Origin: Bradyrhizobium sp. Tv2a-2
Lineage (GTDB): Bacteria; Pseudomonadota; Alphaproteobacteria; Rhizobiales; Xanthobacteraceae
Direction: 5' to 3'
DNA length: 64,000 nt
Assembly: GCF_000472425.1 (NCBI RefSeq)
Contig: NZ_AXAI01000020.1
Coordinates: 117 to 64,116, forward strand
Position numbers and translations under genes: made by a program. The stretch's first letter is position 1. Every line of letters starts with the position of its first letter. This document shows positions 54,100-61,666 of the stretch, in pieces. Under the pieces are notes generated by a model. That model had not been told where the DNA came from. It did no database searches and saw only the letters and a program-made list of their open reading frames with translations.

Positions 54100-54363
54100 A
54101 TGGCAAAGATCGATCTTGACGCGTTGAACATCGATGAGCTCGCAAGCCTGCGCGATCGCGCAATCGAAAAGCTTGCCGAAAAGGTTGCGGCGCGCCAGGC
54201 GGAACTGGAAGCGGAGCTGGAACGTCTGTCGGCCTATGGCGGAAAGGCCGCCAAGAAGACGCAGACCGCGCCGCCCGCTCCCCGCGCGAAGAAGAACGAG
54301 CGGGCCGGTGAGACGGAGCAGGCCAAGCCTCAGGGCGAGGGTACCGTCGCCGAGGCGGCCTGA
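54100..54363 (+). CDS. H-NS-like N-terminal-domain protein lacking the DNA-binding end
   Basis: An 87-residue protein. AKIDLDALNIDELASLRDRA and the following coiled coil (EKLAEKVAARQAELEAELERLSAYG) match the oligomerisation part of the alphaproteobacterial H-NS/MvaT-like histone family. The usual C-terminal DNA-binding segment (Y-R-N-P...TWSGRGRxPxW) is absent; instead there is a Lys/Ala/Pro tail. It could bind DNA through the basic tail or act as a partner that modulates full-length H-NS-like proteins (inference). Confidence 0.65.
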   Translation: MAKIDLDALNIDELASLRDRAIEKLAEKVAARQAELEAELERLSAYGGKAAKKTQTAPPAPRAKKNERAGETEQAKPQGEGTVAEAA

Positions 54364-54377
54364 GCGCTTGAGTGGAG

Positions 54378-54409
54378 GGTGGGCAAAGGCGCCCCGCGCC
54401 GTGCCCACC
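54378..54409. repeat. REP-like/terminator hairpin after the H-NS-like gene
   Basis: GGTGGGCA pairs with TGCCCACC, and GGCGC with GCGCC inside it. From memory this GGTGGGCA...TGCCCACC palindrome recurs in Bradyrhizobium genomes. It lies 15 bases after the gene stop and could end its transcript. Confidence 0.6.
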
Positions 54410-54521
54410 AACCAGCATGCCGGTCAGTGGGTACGCAACGCCTTGCCGGCCCGACACGGCTTGCAAGACGACATCCGCCGGGCCGTGCTATAGCGATCAT
54501 GGAAATCTGGATGCGTCGTCC

Positions 54522-55280
54522 ATGATCGCCAAGGACATTCAGAGCGGAGTGGAGCGCCTCGGCGAGATGATCGCTGCGGCGTCCATCATCGTTCCTTTCA
54601 CCGGCGCCGGCATTTCGACCGAGTGCGGCATTCCCGACTTCCGCTCGCCGGGCGGATTGTGGACGCGCAACCGGCCGATACCGTTCGACGAGTTCGTCGC
54701 AAGCCAGGAGGCGCGCGACGAATCCTGGCGGCGGCGCTTTGCGATGGAGGCGACGTTTGCAGCGGCCAAGCCCGGACGCGGCCACCGCGCGCTCGCGTCT
54801 CTCTATCGTGCCGGCAAGATCCCGGCGGTGATCACCCAGAACATCGACAACCTGCATCAGCAGTCGGGCTTCGCGCCCGACCGCGTGATCGAGCTGCATG
54901 GCAATACCACCTATGCCCGCTGCATCGGATGCGGCAGGGCTTACGACCTGGGCTGGGTCAAGCAGCGCTTTGACGACAGTGGCGCACCCGACTGCACCGA
55001 CTGTGGCGAGCCGGTGAAGACTGCAACCATCTCGTTCGGTCAGGCCATGCCGGAGGATGCGATGGAGCGCGCCAGCGAGCTTTCGCGCAGCTGCGACCTC
55101 TTGATCGCGATCGGATCATCGCTCGTGGTGTGGCCTGCCGCCGGCTTTCCGATGATGGCCAAGAGTGCCGGCGCGCGCCTTGTCATCATCAATCGCGAGC
55201 CGACCGATCAGGACGATCTTGCCGATCTGGTGATCCGGCACGATATCGGCGACACGCTTGGTCCTTTCGTCGGGAACTGA
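54522..55280 (+). CDS. cobB: Sirtuin, NAD-dependent protein deacylase
   Basis: A 252-residue SIR2-family protein. Motifs: FTGAGISTECGIPDFRSPGG, TQNIDNLHQQSG, the catalytic His in ELHGNTTYARC, four zinc cysteines (CIGCG and CTDCG), ISFGQAMP and GSSLVVWPAAGFP. It removes acetyl or other acyl groups from protein lysines, using NAD+. The ATG at 54522 is the first that fits the fold; the frame is open further upstream. Confidence 0.93.
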   Translation: MIAKDIQSGVERLGEMIAAASIIVPFTGAGISTECGIPDFRSPGGLWTRNRPIPFDEFVASQEARDESWRRRFAMEATFAAAKPGRGHRALASLYRAGKIPAVITQNIDNLHQQSGFAPDRVIELHGNTTYARCIGCGRAYDLGWVKQRFDDSGAPDCTDCGEPVKTATISFGQAMPEDAMERASELSRSCDLLIAIGSSLVVWPAAGFPMMAKSAGARLVIINREPTDQDDLADLVIRHDIGDTLGPFVGN

Positions 55281-55477
55281 AACGCCATTGATTCGCGCCT
55301 GTGCAAGCTGTTCATAGGTTCCCGCGAATCTGTTTTTTATCTATGCGACGCAACCCAGAATGTTATCTTTTGATTTAAGAGATTCGCGCGGATTCGTGGC
55401 AACGATTCGTTCAAGGCGCGAATTCCGGTACCGTTGCGCGGCGCGGCGGACCACAATGAAGTGTGAGGTCCGGGTTT

Positions 55478-56137
55478 ATGGGGTCGGACGGATTTGAGTC
55501 CAAGAAGGGTGCGGGTCCCCTGGTAGGTGGAGCTGGCCCGAATCGTCTTGGACCTGGCGAATATCCGGGTAATGCAGCGCGTGACCCGGCAATGGAAGCG
55601 ATCTCGGGTTTGGGCGACACTGCGAGCCTGGTCGAGATCACGGGAACCATCAAATGGTTCGACGCCTCCAAGGGGTATGGTTTCATAGTACCCGACAATG
55701 GATGGCCCGACGTTCTTCTGCACGTTACCGTGCTCAGGCGCGACGGGTTTCAGACGGCTTATGAGGGCGCGCGACTGGTCTGCGAATGTGTCCAGCGCGC
55801 CAAGGGCTACCAAGCCTTTCGCATCCTCTCGATGGATGAGTCCACGGCGATCCATCCGGCGCAGATGCTGCCGCCTCGCACCCATGTCTCGGTCACCGCG
55901 ACCAGCGGACTGGAGCGGGCGCAGGTGAAGTGGTTCAACCGGCTGCGTGGCTTCGGCTTCCTCACCATGGGCGAGGGCACGCCTGACATCTTCGTGCACA
56001 TGGAAACGCTGCGCCGCTTCGGTATGACCGAGCTGCGCCCCGGCCAATATGTGCTGGTGCGTTTCGGGCCGGGGTCGAAGGGCATGATGGCCGCCGAGAT
56101 CCATCCCGAGACAGGCTCCGGGGTCTCGTCGCACTAG
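55478..56137 (+). CDS. Protein with two cold-shock domains
   Basis: A 219-residue protein with two CSDs: GTIKWFDASKGYGFIVPDNG (about residues 55-125) and VKWFNRLRGFGFLTMGEGTPDIFVH (about 145-215). Both keep the RNP1-like KGYGFI/RGFGFL aromatic residues for single-stranded nucleic acid binding. The first 50 residues are Gly/Pro-rich and disordered. Double-CSD proteins of this type (CspD-like in Rhizobiales) act as RNA chaperones. ATG at 55478 used; a GTG at 55463 is upstream. Confidence 0.9.
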   Translation: MGSDGFESKKGAGPLVGGAGPNRLGPGEYPGNAARDPAMEAISGLGDTASLVEITGTIKWFDASKGYGFIVPDNGWPDVLLHVTVLRRDGFQTAYEGARLVCECVQRAKGYQAFRILSMDESTAIHPAQMLPPRTHVSVTATSGLERAQVKWFNRLRGFGFLTMGEGTPDIFVHMETLRRFGMTELRPGQYVLVRFGPGSKGMMAAEIHPETGSGVSSH

Positions 56138-56234
56138 CCGCACGGTCGCAGCGCTGGTCAACCGGCCAGCCACGCGCGATGCGCGGCTGTAGCTTGCTGC
56201 GGACGCCGCGAGCGTGTATCGACCATGACCGGAA

Positions 56235-56311
56235 CGGGGTATAGCGCAGCCTGGTAGCGCGGCAGTTTTGGGTACTGCAGGTCGTTGGTTCGAATCCAGC
56301 TGCCCCGACCA
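56235..56311 (+). tRNA. tRNA-Pro (anticodon UGG)
   Basis: Starts CGGGGTATAGCGCAGCCTGG and ends GCTGCCCCGACCA. The acceptor CGGGGTA pairs with TGCCCCG apart from its last pair; the anticodon stem GCAGT/ACTGC holds the loop TTTGGGT with TGG at the centre; the T arm has GGTTCGAATCC. CCA is encoded. Its 3' part from 56267 recurs exactly at 59820-59865. Confidence 0.95.
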
Positions 56312-56312
56312 A
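56267..56312 (+). repeat. Putative attL: 3' part of tRNA-Pro
   Basis: 46 bases from the anticodon loop (TTTGGGTACTGCAGG) to the A after CCA, identical to 59820-59865. Exact duplication of a tRNA 3' end is the usual footprint of tyrosine-integrase insertion. Confidence 0.85.
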
Positions 56313-56567
56313 TAAAATCAATCACTTAGCCGGCATTTCAAAGGCCAAATCTTCCCAGTTTTTTCGATTGGGAAGACCATGGGAAGACAATTTGTCGCAG
56401 GGGACACGGATGGCGGCATGCGGATTGCTCCGCAATGAAACCATTTTCCCGTAACTACGGAACCATCCTGAAGCCGACGTCTTCTATTTTGCGGACCATT
56501 GGTTGCCTCGTTGTCGGCGACACCTCGTCGTTCGCTATCTGCAACAGTCAGGTAAGGGAGAAGACAA

Positions 56568-56933
56568 ATGTTGCGCAATGCTTTCGTGGGTCTCGTAGCC
56601 GCTGGCCTTCTGGGCACGGCCTTTATTCCCTCTGATGCACTTGCGTACCGTGGCGGCGGGGCCCGTGTTGGCGCGGTAGGTGTACGCGGCGGCGCGGTTG
56701 GCGTCGCGGGTCGTGGCGTGGCCTATCGTGGGGCGGCCTATCGCGGCGCTGCGTGGCGCGGCGGGTATCCATATCGCGGCGCGGCGATTGGGGCCGCAGC
56801 AGTAGGAGCCGCGGCAGCCGGCGCCGCCGCTTACGGCTACTACAACAACGGCTACAGCAGCTACGGCTACTACGGTGCCAACAACGGCTGCTACCGCGAC
56901 CCCTATGGCAATTTGGTCTGCCAGCAGTATTAG
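56568..56933 (+). CDS. Secreted Gly/Ala/Tyr-rich repeat protein
   Basis: A 121-residue protein with a signal peptide (LRNAFVGLVAAGLLGTAFIP, cut near ALA). The mature part repeats VGAVGVRGGAVGVAGRG, then YRGAAYRGAAWRGG blocks and a Tyr/Asn/Gly tail ending NNGCYRDPYGNLVCQQY with two cysteines. A GGGAGAAG site precedes the ATG and a hairpin (56968-56993) follows. Likely a surface protein; unknown role. It lies inside the tRNA-bracketed segment. Confidence 0.72.
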   Translation: MLRNAFVGLVAAGLLGTAFIPSDALAYRGGGARVGAVGVRGGAVGVAGRGVAYRGAAYRGAAWRGGYPYRGAAIGAAAVGAAAAGAAAYGYYNNGYSSYGYYGANNGCYRDPYGNLVCQQY

Positions 56934-56967
56934 CGGTCGCGAATCTAGCGCCATGCGCCGATAAAAA

Positions 56968-56993
56968 CCCGCCGACGCTAGAGCGCCGGCGGG
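56968..56993 (+). terminator. GC-rich hairpin after the secreted repeat protein
   Basis: CCCGCCG pairs with CGGCGGG, with an inner CGC/GCG pair around TAGA. No T run on the plus strand, but AAAAA precedes it, giving T's on the minus strand. Confidence 0.5.
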
Positions 56994-57499
56994 GCAACGG
57001 GCATCAAGCTCTTCGGTTCGGTGCGGTGTGAAACCGCAATACTTCAGTACCTTAGACCAGTTGAAATCCGGTTAGCGGCTCAACCGCCGGCGGTGTGTCG
57101 CCAGCCGCATGCGGGTCCGCTTCCTGTGCGATTGGCGCCGACGATGGTGACGCGGCTCACGGTCGTCGACCTTGGGATCGGCTATCTCCCGGGCCAGTCA
57201 GTCCCTGTGCGTTGAACCTTGGAGGTTAGATGACCCGGATTAGAATTTCCCATAAGTGGCAGACCATTCGCGGGTTGCGTATCCGTATCGTCCACCGGCG
57301 TAGAGTTGCGGTCAAATCGGGTTCAAGCATTCTCCGACTTGCATGTCCGGCAAGAGCCACCTGTGGCGGCGCAGGGATATTCGCTCCGATCTGACCGCGG
57401 GCAGCATAGTTGATCTTTCAGCCGCCTGCCGTACGTCCGCAGCCACGCGCTTGGGTTGCGGCGATCCCTACGGGATCAGCGATCGATGGGGATACCGCA
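56994..57499. other. Intergenic region inside the tRNA-bracketed segment
   Basis: About 500 bases; no supported gene. The sequence before 57500 should hold the promoter of the MltR-like gene. Confidence 0.35.
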
Positions 57500-58120
57500 G
57501 TGTTTCCGGTCACATGCAACGAATGCGGACACACGCTTAAAAGCGTCGATGATCGGCCGTGTCCGAAATGCGGTTCCGATCAGGCGACAGTGCACATGGC
57601 GGCACGAAGCCAGGGCGCTACCTATGGCGCAGCAACCACACCGATAACCCAAGCAGATTTCATGAAAATCCTGTCTCGGCACACGGAGGCAGGTAACGCG
57701 CTTGTTGTCGCTGGCATCGTCGAAGACTGGTTGGAGAAGTTACTGCTCGCGAGGGGGCGGACGATATCCAATACAATGGCAGAGAGGATCTTTGAAGGAA
57801 TGGGTCCGCTCAGATCCTTCTCAGGTAAGATCGATGTCGCTTACCTCTTCGAACTCATCGACGAAGACGTCGCACGAGATCTGCGCGTCATCAAAGACAT
57901 TCGAAACAAATTCGCACACACAACCCAATTTGTGCATTTCCAAAGCGAGCACATAGCTAAGCTCTGCCAGAAACTCTCTAACTGGAAGCCGGATAAGGCC
58001 AACGAAGAGTGTTACAGAGATCGTGCGCTTGAGTGCGTCAATCTGATCAAAGCGGCCGTCGATCGTCTTCTGTACGCCAGTGCTCTTAAAGAAACTATCC
58101 AGGACGACGACGAGGAATAG
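57500..58120 (+). CDS. Zinc-ribbon plus MltR/DUF4145-like protein
   Basis: A 206-residue protein from a GTG with GGGGA upstream. Residues 5-25 are a zinc ribbon (CNECGHTLKS and CPKCGSD). Residues 50-170 are helical and follow the MltR pattern: a start near GNALVVAGIVEDWLEKLLL, then GMGPLRSFSGKIDVAYLFEL and VIKDIRNKFAHTTQFVHF, the RNKFAH block being the hallmark shared with DUF4145 and some HEPN-like proteins. MltR is a mannitol-operon repressor in enterics; here the ribbon and the location suggest a mobile or defence-related role (inference). Codon use is less GC-rich than nearby genes. Confidence 0.72.
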   Translation: MFPVTCNECGHTLKSVDDRPCPKCGSDQATVHMAARSQGATYGAATTPITQADFMKILSRHTEAGNALVVAGIVEDWLEKLLLARGRTISNTMAERIFEGMGPLRSFSGKIDVAYLFELIDEDVARDLRVIKDIRNKFAHTTQFVHFQSEHIAKLCQKLSNWKPDKANEECYRDRALECVNLIKAAVDRLLYASALKETIQDDDEE

Positions 58121-58185
58121 GTTTCGCCGTCGGCGCCGCGTCACAAGGTCTAGTGGCTTCCCTCACAGCGGCGGAATCATGGGGC

Positions 58186-58452
58186 ATGTCCGACGGCCCG
58201 AAGATCACCTTTGCTCAGACGCGCGCCTCCGGCGTGACCAGCGTGCTGGTCTATTGCTCCGGCTACCGCTGCAGCCATTGGAACCGGTTTGGCGCCGATC
58301 GCTGGCCGGATGACGTCCGGCTGTCGGATATCGAGCCCAAATTCATCTGTCAGGCTTGTGGTCTCCGCGGCGCCGATGTGCGGCCGGACTGGGATACTGC
58401 CGAGCCTCAATTGGTCATCGGGCTGCCTACCGACTCGCATTCTGGCGAGTGA
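58186..58452 (+). CDS. Small protein with CxxC pair
   Basis: An 88-residue protein with VLVYCSGYRCSHWNRFGADR and PKFICQACGLRGADVRPDW, a treble-clef or ribbon-like zinc site made of two cysteine pairs. ATG at 58186 used; a GTG at 58153 is possible. A frequent type in rhizobial genomes (from memory), function unknown. Confidence 0.6.
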   Translation: MSDGPKITFAQTRASGVTSVLVYCSGYRCSHWNRFGADRWPDDVRLSDIEPKFICQACGLRGADVRPDWDTAEPQLVIGLPTDSHSGE

Positions 58453-58489
58453 TTGCCTATCTTGGACGCCGGTCAGCGGAGTTTTGCGT

Positions 58490-58831
58490 ATGGCCTCGCC
58501 CTCGATCGTCCCAAACGACCGGCTCGACAAGGATTTCTACTTCGTCCTGGAGGACTTCACGAGCGGGGCGGCTTTCCGAGAGACCGATGAGAGCATCGAC
58601 TATCACACGCTGATCACCGACCTGCTCACCGGCCAGTACGACCAGGTGCTGCGGGTTGTCGCATTCAACCCGGTGGAGGGCTGGTCGAGGGACGCTAGCG
58701 AAGACATCGCGCACGAGCTGGAGCTTCGCATCAATGCCGAGGAACTTGAGGTCTCGGACAGCTTGCTGGACTTCATCGAGAGCCACACCGGCCGCAGGAT
58801 AGGCGCGCAGCTCATGCTACCGCTGCCCTGA
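58490..58831 (+). CDS. Hypothetical acidic protein
   Basis: A 113-residue protein: RLDKDFYFVLEDFTSGAAFR, then YDQVLRVVAFNPVEGWSRDA and SEDIAHELELRINAEELEVS. It is acidic and helical, and of a type I associate with Bradyrhizobium genomes. No ribosome site stands out. Function unknown. It is 22 bases before the next secreted protein gene. Confidence 0.6.
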   Translation: MASPSIVPNDRLDKDFYFVLEDFTSGAAFRETDESIDYHTLITDLLTGQYDQVLRVVAFNPVEGWSRDASEDIAHELELRINAEELEVSDSLLDFIESHTGRRIGAQLMLPLP

Positions 58832-58853
58832 GGACTCGCAGGAGGGGAACGAA

Positions 58854-59117
58854 ATGAGACGCTTTCAAAAAGCCCTTGTTTTCGCGCTCCTGCTGTCGAG
58901 CGGCGGAGCTCTGGTTGCTAAAGAAGTGACAGTTAAGAGCATGCTAGCAGCCCGGATCCGCACCCAAGGGTTTGCTTGTGACAACCCCCTGGAAGCCACG
59001 CGCGACACCAAGCTCTCAAAGCCAAACTATGCGGTGTGGGTTCTGAAATGTGACAACGCCACTTACAGGATAAGCCGACATCCCAACTTGGTAGCGAAGG
59101 TGGAAAAACTTGAATAG
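58854..59117 (+). CDS. Small secreted protein with one disulfide pair
   Basis: An 87-residue protein: signal peptide (FQKALVFALLLSSGGALVA), then a mature part with two cysteines (GFACDNPLEA and VLKCDNATYRI), probably joined. GGAGGGGAA before the ATG is a strong ribosome site. Role unknown. Confidence 0.65.
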   Translation: MRRFQKALVFALLLSSGGALVAKEVTVKSMLAARIRTQGFACDNPLEATRDTKLSKPNYAVWVLKCDNATYRISRHPNLVAKVEKLE

Positions 59118-59149
59118 GGGTGGTGGCGCTCGCTACCTTGCGGCACGAG

Positions 59150-59277
59150 TTACTTTTGAAAGATTGCTTTTTTGGCCTGGTCTCCAAGCAGGCCGATCGC
59201 CCCTACCAGAACCGCAATCATCCCGCCATGAACAGGGTGATGAGACGTTCTAAGACCCTCGCCTGCATGATCTGCAT
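59150..59277 (-). pseudogene. Frameshifted small membrane protein
   Basis: From the ATG at 59277 the frame gives RVLERLITLFMAG and stops; one base out of frame the helix continues MIAVLVGAIGLLGDQAKKAI to a stop at 59150. The two parts join into a natural single-span protein of about 42 residues, so a base appears to be missing near 59225. Confidence 0.35.
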
Positions 59278-59387
59278 CACGGTTTCGGTGAGGCAAAGGG
59301 TTGGCCAATCTAGATTTGGTGACGCGTATCACGGGCGCGGACTTCGGGGGCGGCTATCCCGGGGTCGGTCAGCCAAGGGAGACTAGG

Positions 59388-59537
59388 ATGCGCGCCGATC
59401 AGGAAGGGAAAGAGCTTGAAAGGGAGAGGATCAGGATGGCGATCGATGCCGGCTATTTGTCGCCTCCGTGGTACTTCGACGTTGAGACTGACGCACCCTC
59501 AATCGTGCCAGAGCCTCGCGAGCCTCCATCAAGCTGA
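59388..59537 (+). CDS. Small acidic hypothetical protein
   Basis: A 49-residue frame: RADQEGKELERERIRMAIDA and GYLSPPWYFDVETDAPS. GGGAGA before the ATG. No known motif. Confidence 0.4.
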   Translation: MRADQEGKELERERIRMAIDAGYLSPPWYFDVETDAPSIVPEPREPPSS

Positions 59538-60062
59538 TGATGAGCGTGTAGCCCGGTCGCGTCTGTCGGAGGTGAAAGAGATGTTCGCGCAGATGAAGGA
59601 CCACGTCTGATCGATTCACAAATTATTACGGCGACCACTGGTCTGTCTTAGCTGCAGAGTCGAGAGCAGAGTCCCATCAATCACTTGCGCTGAACCTTCA
59701 ACAGACCGGCCGTGGTCGACGCGGGCCCTGCCACCATCTGCCCGAAGACGGAAAGTTGGCTGGCGAGGATGTTATACGGGATGGCCCCTTGGCCGTCGTT
59801 GTCCACCGCCGCTTTCTGCTTTGGGTACTGCAGGTCGTTGGTTCGAATCCAGCTGCCCCGACCAAAAACACAGTTATTGCAATAACTTATAGAGGTCGCG
59901 ACATGCAGTTTTTGATACTGCAGGTCGGCTTTTTGAGAAAGGTGATCGGTTCAGCTTGCTCTCGCCCTGCTCGTCGCGTTGGTTCAGATCGCGTCAGGAT
60001 CACCAGCTTCCGCCGCTGATCTAGCGCTCGCGCGTGACGTCCAAGAAGGCCCTCTGCAAATT
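59538..60062. other. Intergenic region holding the right att-like repeat
   Basis: It contains the 46-base tRNA-Pro 3' copy at 59820-59865 and a partial third copy (TTTGATACTGCAGGTCG, 59911-59927). No integrase or other gene is seen. Confidence 0.5.
59820..59865 (+). repeat. Putative attR: duplicated 3' part of tRNA-Pro
   Basis: Exact 46-base copy of 56267-56312, in the same orientation, without the 5' half of a tRNA. With attL it brackets about 3.5 kb. Confidence 0.85.
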
Positions 60063-60464
60063 TCAAGGTTTCGGCTGCATGCCTTGCAAAAAGCGAAGCG
60101 GGTTGAGCGGGCCAATGGGGATCAGCTCGAAGCTCATCATATGTGCTTTTCCCAAGGGCAGCTTTTCGAGCATTTCGTGAGCGACGGCTGGATCGGTGAC
60201 GTTGATGATGAACGCCACGCCCGGCTTTCCCTGTAGCGAGTACCACTGCTCGATCTTGCCATCGAGGTAGAGATCGACGGTTTCCCGAACTTCCTCCGGT
60301 AGGACAGCAAACACCTGCGATTGTTCAAAACCGGGGTTGATGGTCCCGATGGCGAGAATTTTGGTCGTCGGCGTCGTTTTCATAGCGGCTCCTTGTGCGT
60401 TTGCGGAATTGAAGCCGACAATGCAGCCAATGAGTGCCAATGCGGCGGCATAAACGAATTTCAT
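60063..60464 (-). CDS. Secreted muconolactone isomerase-like protein
   Basis: A 133-residue protein with a signal peptide (KFVYAAALALIGCIVGFNSA). The mature part has the ferredoxin-like layout of muconolactone delta-isomerase/YciI relatives: VDLYLDGKIEQWYSL, GVAFIINVTDPAVAHEMLEKLPLG and FELIPIGPLNPL. The ATG at 60464 is chosen because the frame upstream runs into a broken transposase. Export is unusual for this fold. Substrate unknown. Confidence 0.72.
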   Translation of the reverse strand: MKFVYAAALALIGCIVGFNSANAQGAAMKTTPTTKILAIGTINPGFEQSQVFAVLPEEVRETVDLYLDGKIEQWYSLQGKPGVAFIINVTDPAVAHEMLEKLPLGKAHMMSFELIPIGPLNPLRFLQGMQPKP

Positions 60465-60466
60465 GT

Positions 60467-60595
60467 TACATCCCCTCTGTGTGCCGCTCAGGCGACCGGA
60501 CGAACCCGTTGGGGGAGTTGAAGCGCTGCACCGCGATCTTGGTCGGCTCGCCAGGAAAGACCTGTTCGAGGCCGGAATCCAGCGTGTCCTGCGCC
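60467..60595 (-). pseudogene. 3' fragment of an unidentified gene
   Basis: In the frame ending TAA at 60467 the sequence reads GLEQVFPGEPTKIAVQRFNS then PNGFVRSPERHTEGM. It looks like a real protein end, stopping two bases before the next ATG (GGATGTAACATG), and is cut off upstream by a transposase remnant. Confidence 0.4.
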
Positions 60596-60745
60596 GGAAA
60601 GCAACGATAATCGCCTCTTTCTCGATGGAAAGGACAGTCGACTTGGCTTCCTTGGGGGCCTGTCGGAAGATCAGCGACGATCTCACGCTACTTCCACTTC
60701 GCGACTGTCTTCTGGTTGATCTCACCGGCTTCTGCATCACGCTGA
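60596..60745 (-). mobile_element. Decayed IS481-type transposase fragment
   Basis: Two frames together read EINQKTVAKWK, a stop, REIVADLPTGP and, after a shift, KEAKSTVLSIEKEAIIVAFRR. This follows the N-terminal helix-turn-helix region of IS481-family transposases of the type NQKTVAKWKKR...PTGPKEPRSTVLS. The catalytic domain and both ends are gone. Confidence 0.65.
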
Positions 60746-61108
60746 AGCGGTGAAGTAGTGCGGGCTTCTATCAAACTCGCTGAACTCTCCAGCAAGAAGC
60801 CAATTGCTAAGCGAGATTGCGCGGAACGACTATCTGACGAATTTGAGCCGTCTTCGTCCCGGACGAATGAGCTGCCTGCCGACCTTCGTCGGTCTGCTGC
60901 CGGACAATCTCCAGGAGGCTCGATTTGTGAGATTCGGTTATTGGTCTCGAAATCCTCATGGCGAAGCCTTCGGGTGAGACAAGCGCGGGACCGAAGCCCC
61001 GCGCCCGTTGCTGAGAAGCAGCACCGGCATGTGTCAATAGCTCGAAATGGTGTTACTTATCGGTCTGTCGCCCGTGCTAGCTACTGCCGTTCGCTAGCGG
61101 AGGCGCGC
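60746..61108. other. Intergenic region
   Basis: No supported gene. An open frame continues into the next small gene but has no protein-like character before 61109. Confidence 0.35.
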
Positions 61109-61201
61109 ATGGCAAATCGGGAATGGCTGTTCAAGTTGAGCGTAATAGCCGTCGGCATTGTCAACAGTGCCCTGATTGTCTGGCTGGCCTTGTCGCATTG
61201 A
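61109..61201 (+). CDS. 30-residue single-span membrane peptide
   Basis: MANREWLFKLSVIAVGIVNS then ALIVWLALSH: a polar start and one helix. A perfect GGAGG lies six bases before the ATG, the best ribosome site among the tiny peptides here. Confidence 0.55.
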   Translation: MANREWLFKLSVIAVGIVNSALIVWLALSH

Positions 61202-61284
61202 GGCCCGCGCGTCAGCGTCGCGAATATTTTGGACGCTCAGCTGATCTTGATGCTGCCGATTACCGGCCGCTGTCGTTAGGGGCA

Positions 61285-61345
61285 GGCAGGGCAGTTGCAA
61301 GTGGTTGGCAAGGGTCGCCCAATTTGAGCTCATCGGGCGGCCCAC
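61285..61345. repeat. Dispersed ~60-base repeat, copy 2
   Basis: GGCAGGGCAGTTGCAAGTGG to GGGCGGCCCAC, a diverged copy of 42666-42728. Confidence 0.5.
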
Positions 61346-61351
61346 TCGGGC

Positions 61352-61534
61352 TTGAGCCATATCAAGGCGGTACGCATTGGGGTCGGCTGGTCTCGCCCTA
61401 CGCCCCCGGATAAACCCAGCAAGGATGAGGAAACGCCAAAGCGCAGGCCTTCAGAGGAAGGTTGGCTGGTCATTGAGGAGTACGCGAACGGGCTGCGGGA
61501 GATCATTAGGAAGTTCCGTAGGCACCTTGATTGA
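61352..61534 (+). CDS. Small charged hypothetical protein
   Basis: A 60-residue frame from a TTG. The C-terminal part RRPSEEGWLVIEEYANGLRE and IIRKFRRHLD is like the end of small helical proteins common in rhizobia; the N-terminal 20 residues run over a repeat end and may not be original. The start is uncertain. Confidence 0.5.
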   Translation: MSHIKAVRIGVGWSRPTPPDKPSKDEETPKRRPSEEGWLVIEEYANGLREIIRKFRRHLD

Positions 61535-61666
61535 AATGCGGCGCCTCAGTTGGAGGTCATTCCTATGCCCGCCTCGGCCGGCGAGAAATCAGATTTGGTG
61601 TGACCCACGCCACACAGTTTTCTTCGCATCGCGGGATATGATTCCAGCATTAACCTGGAGTCGTAC

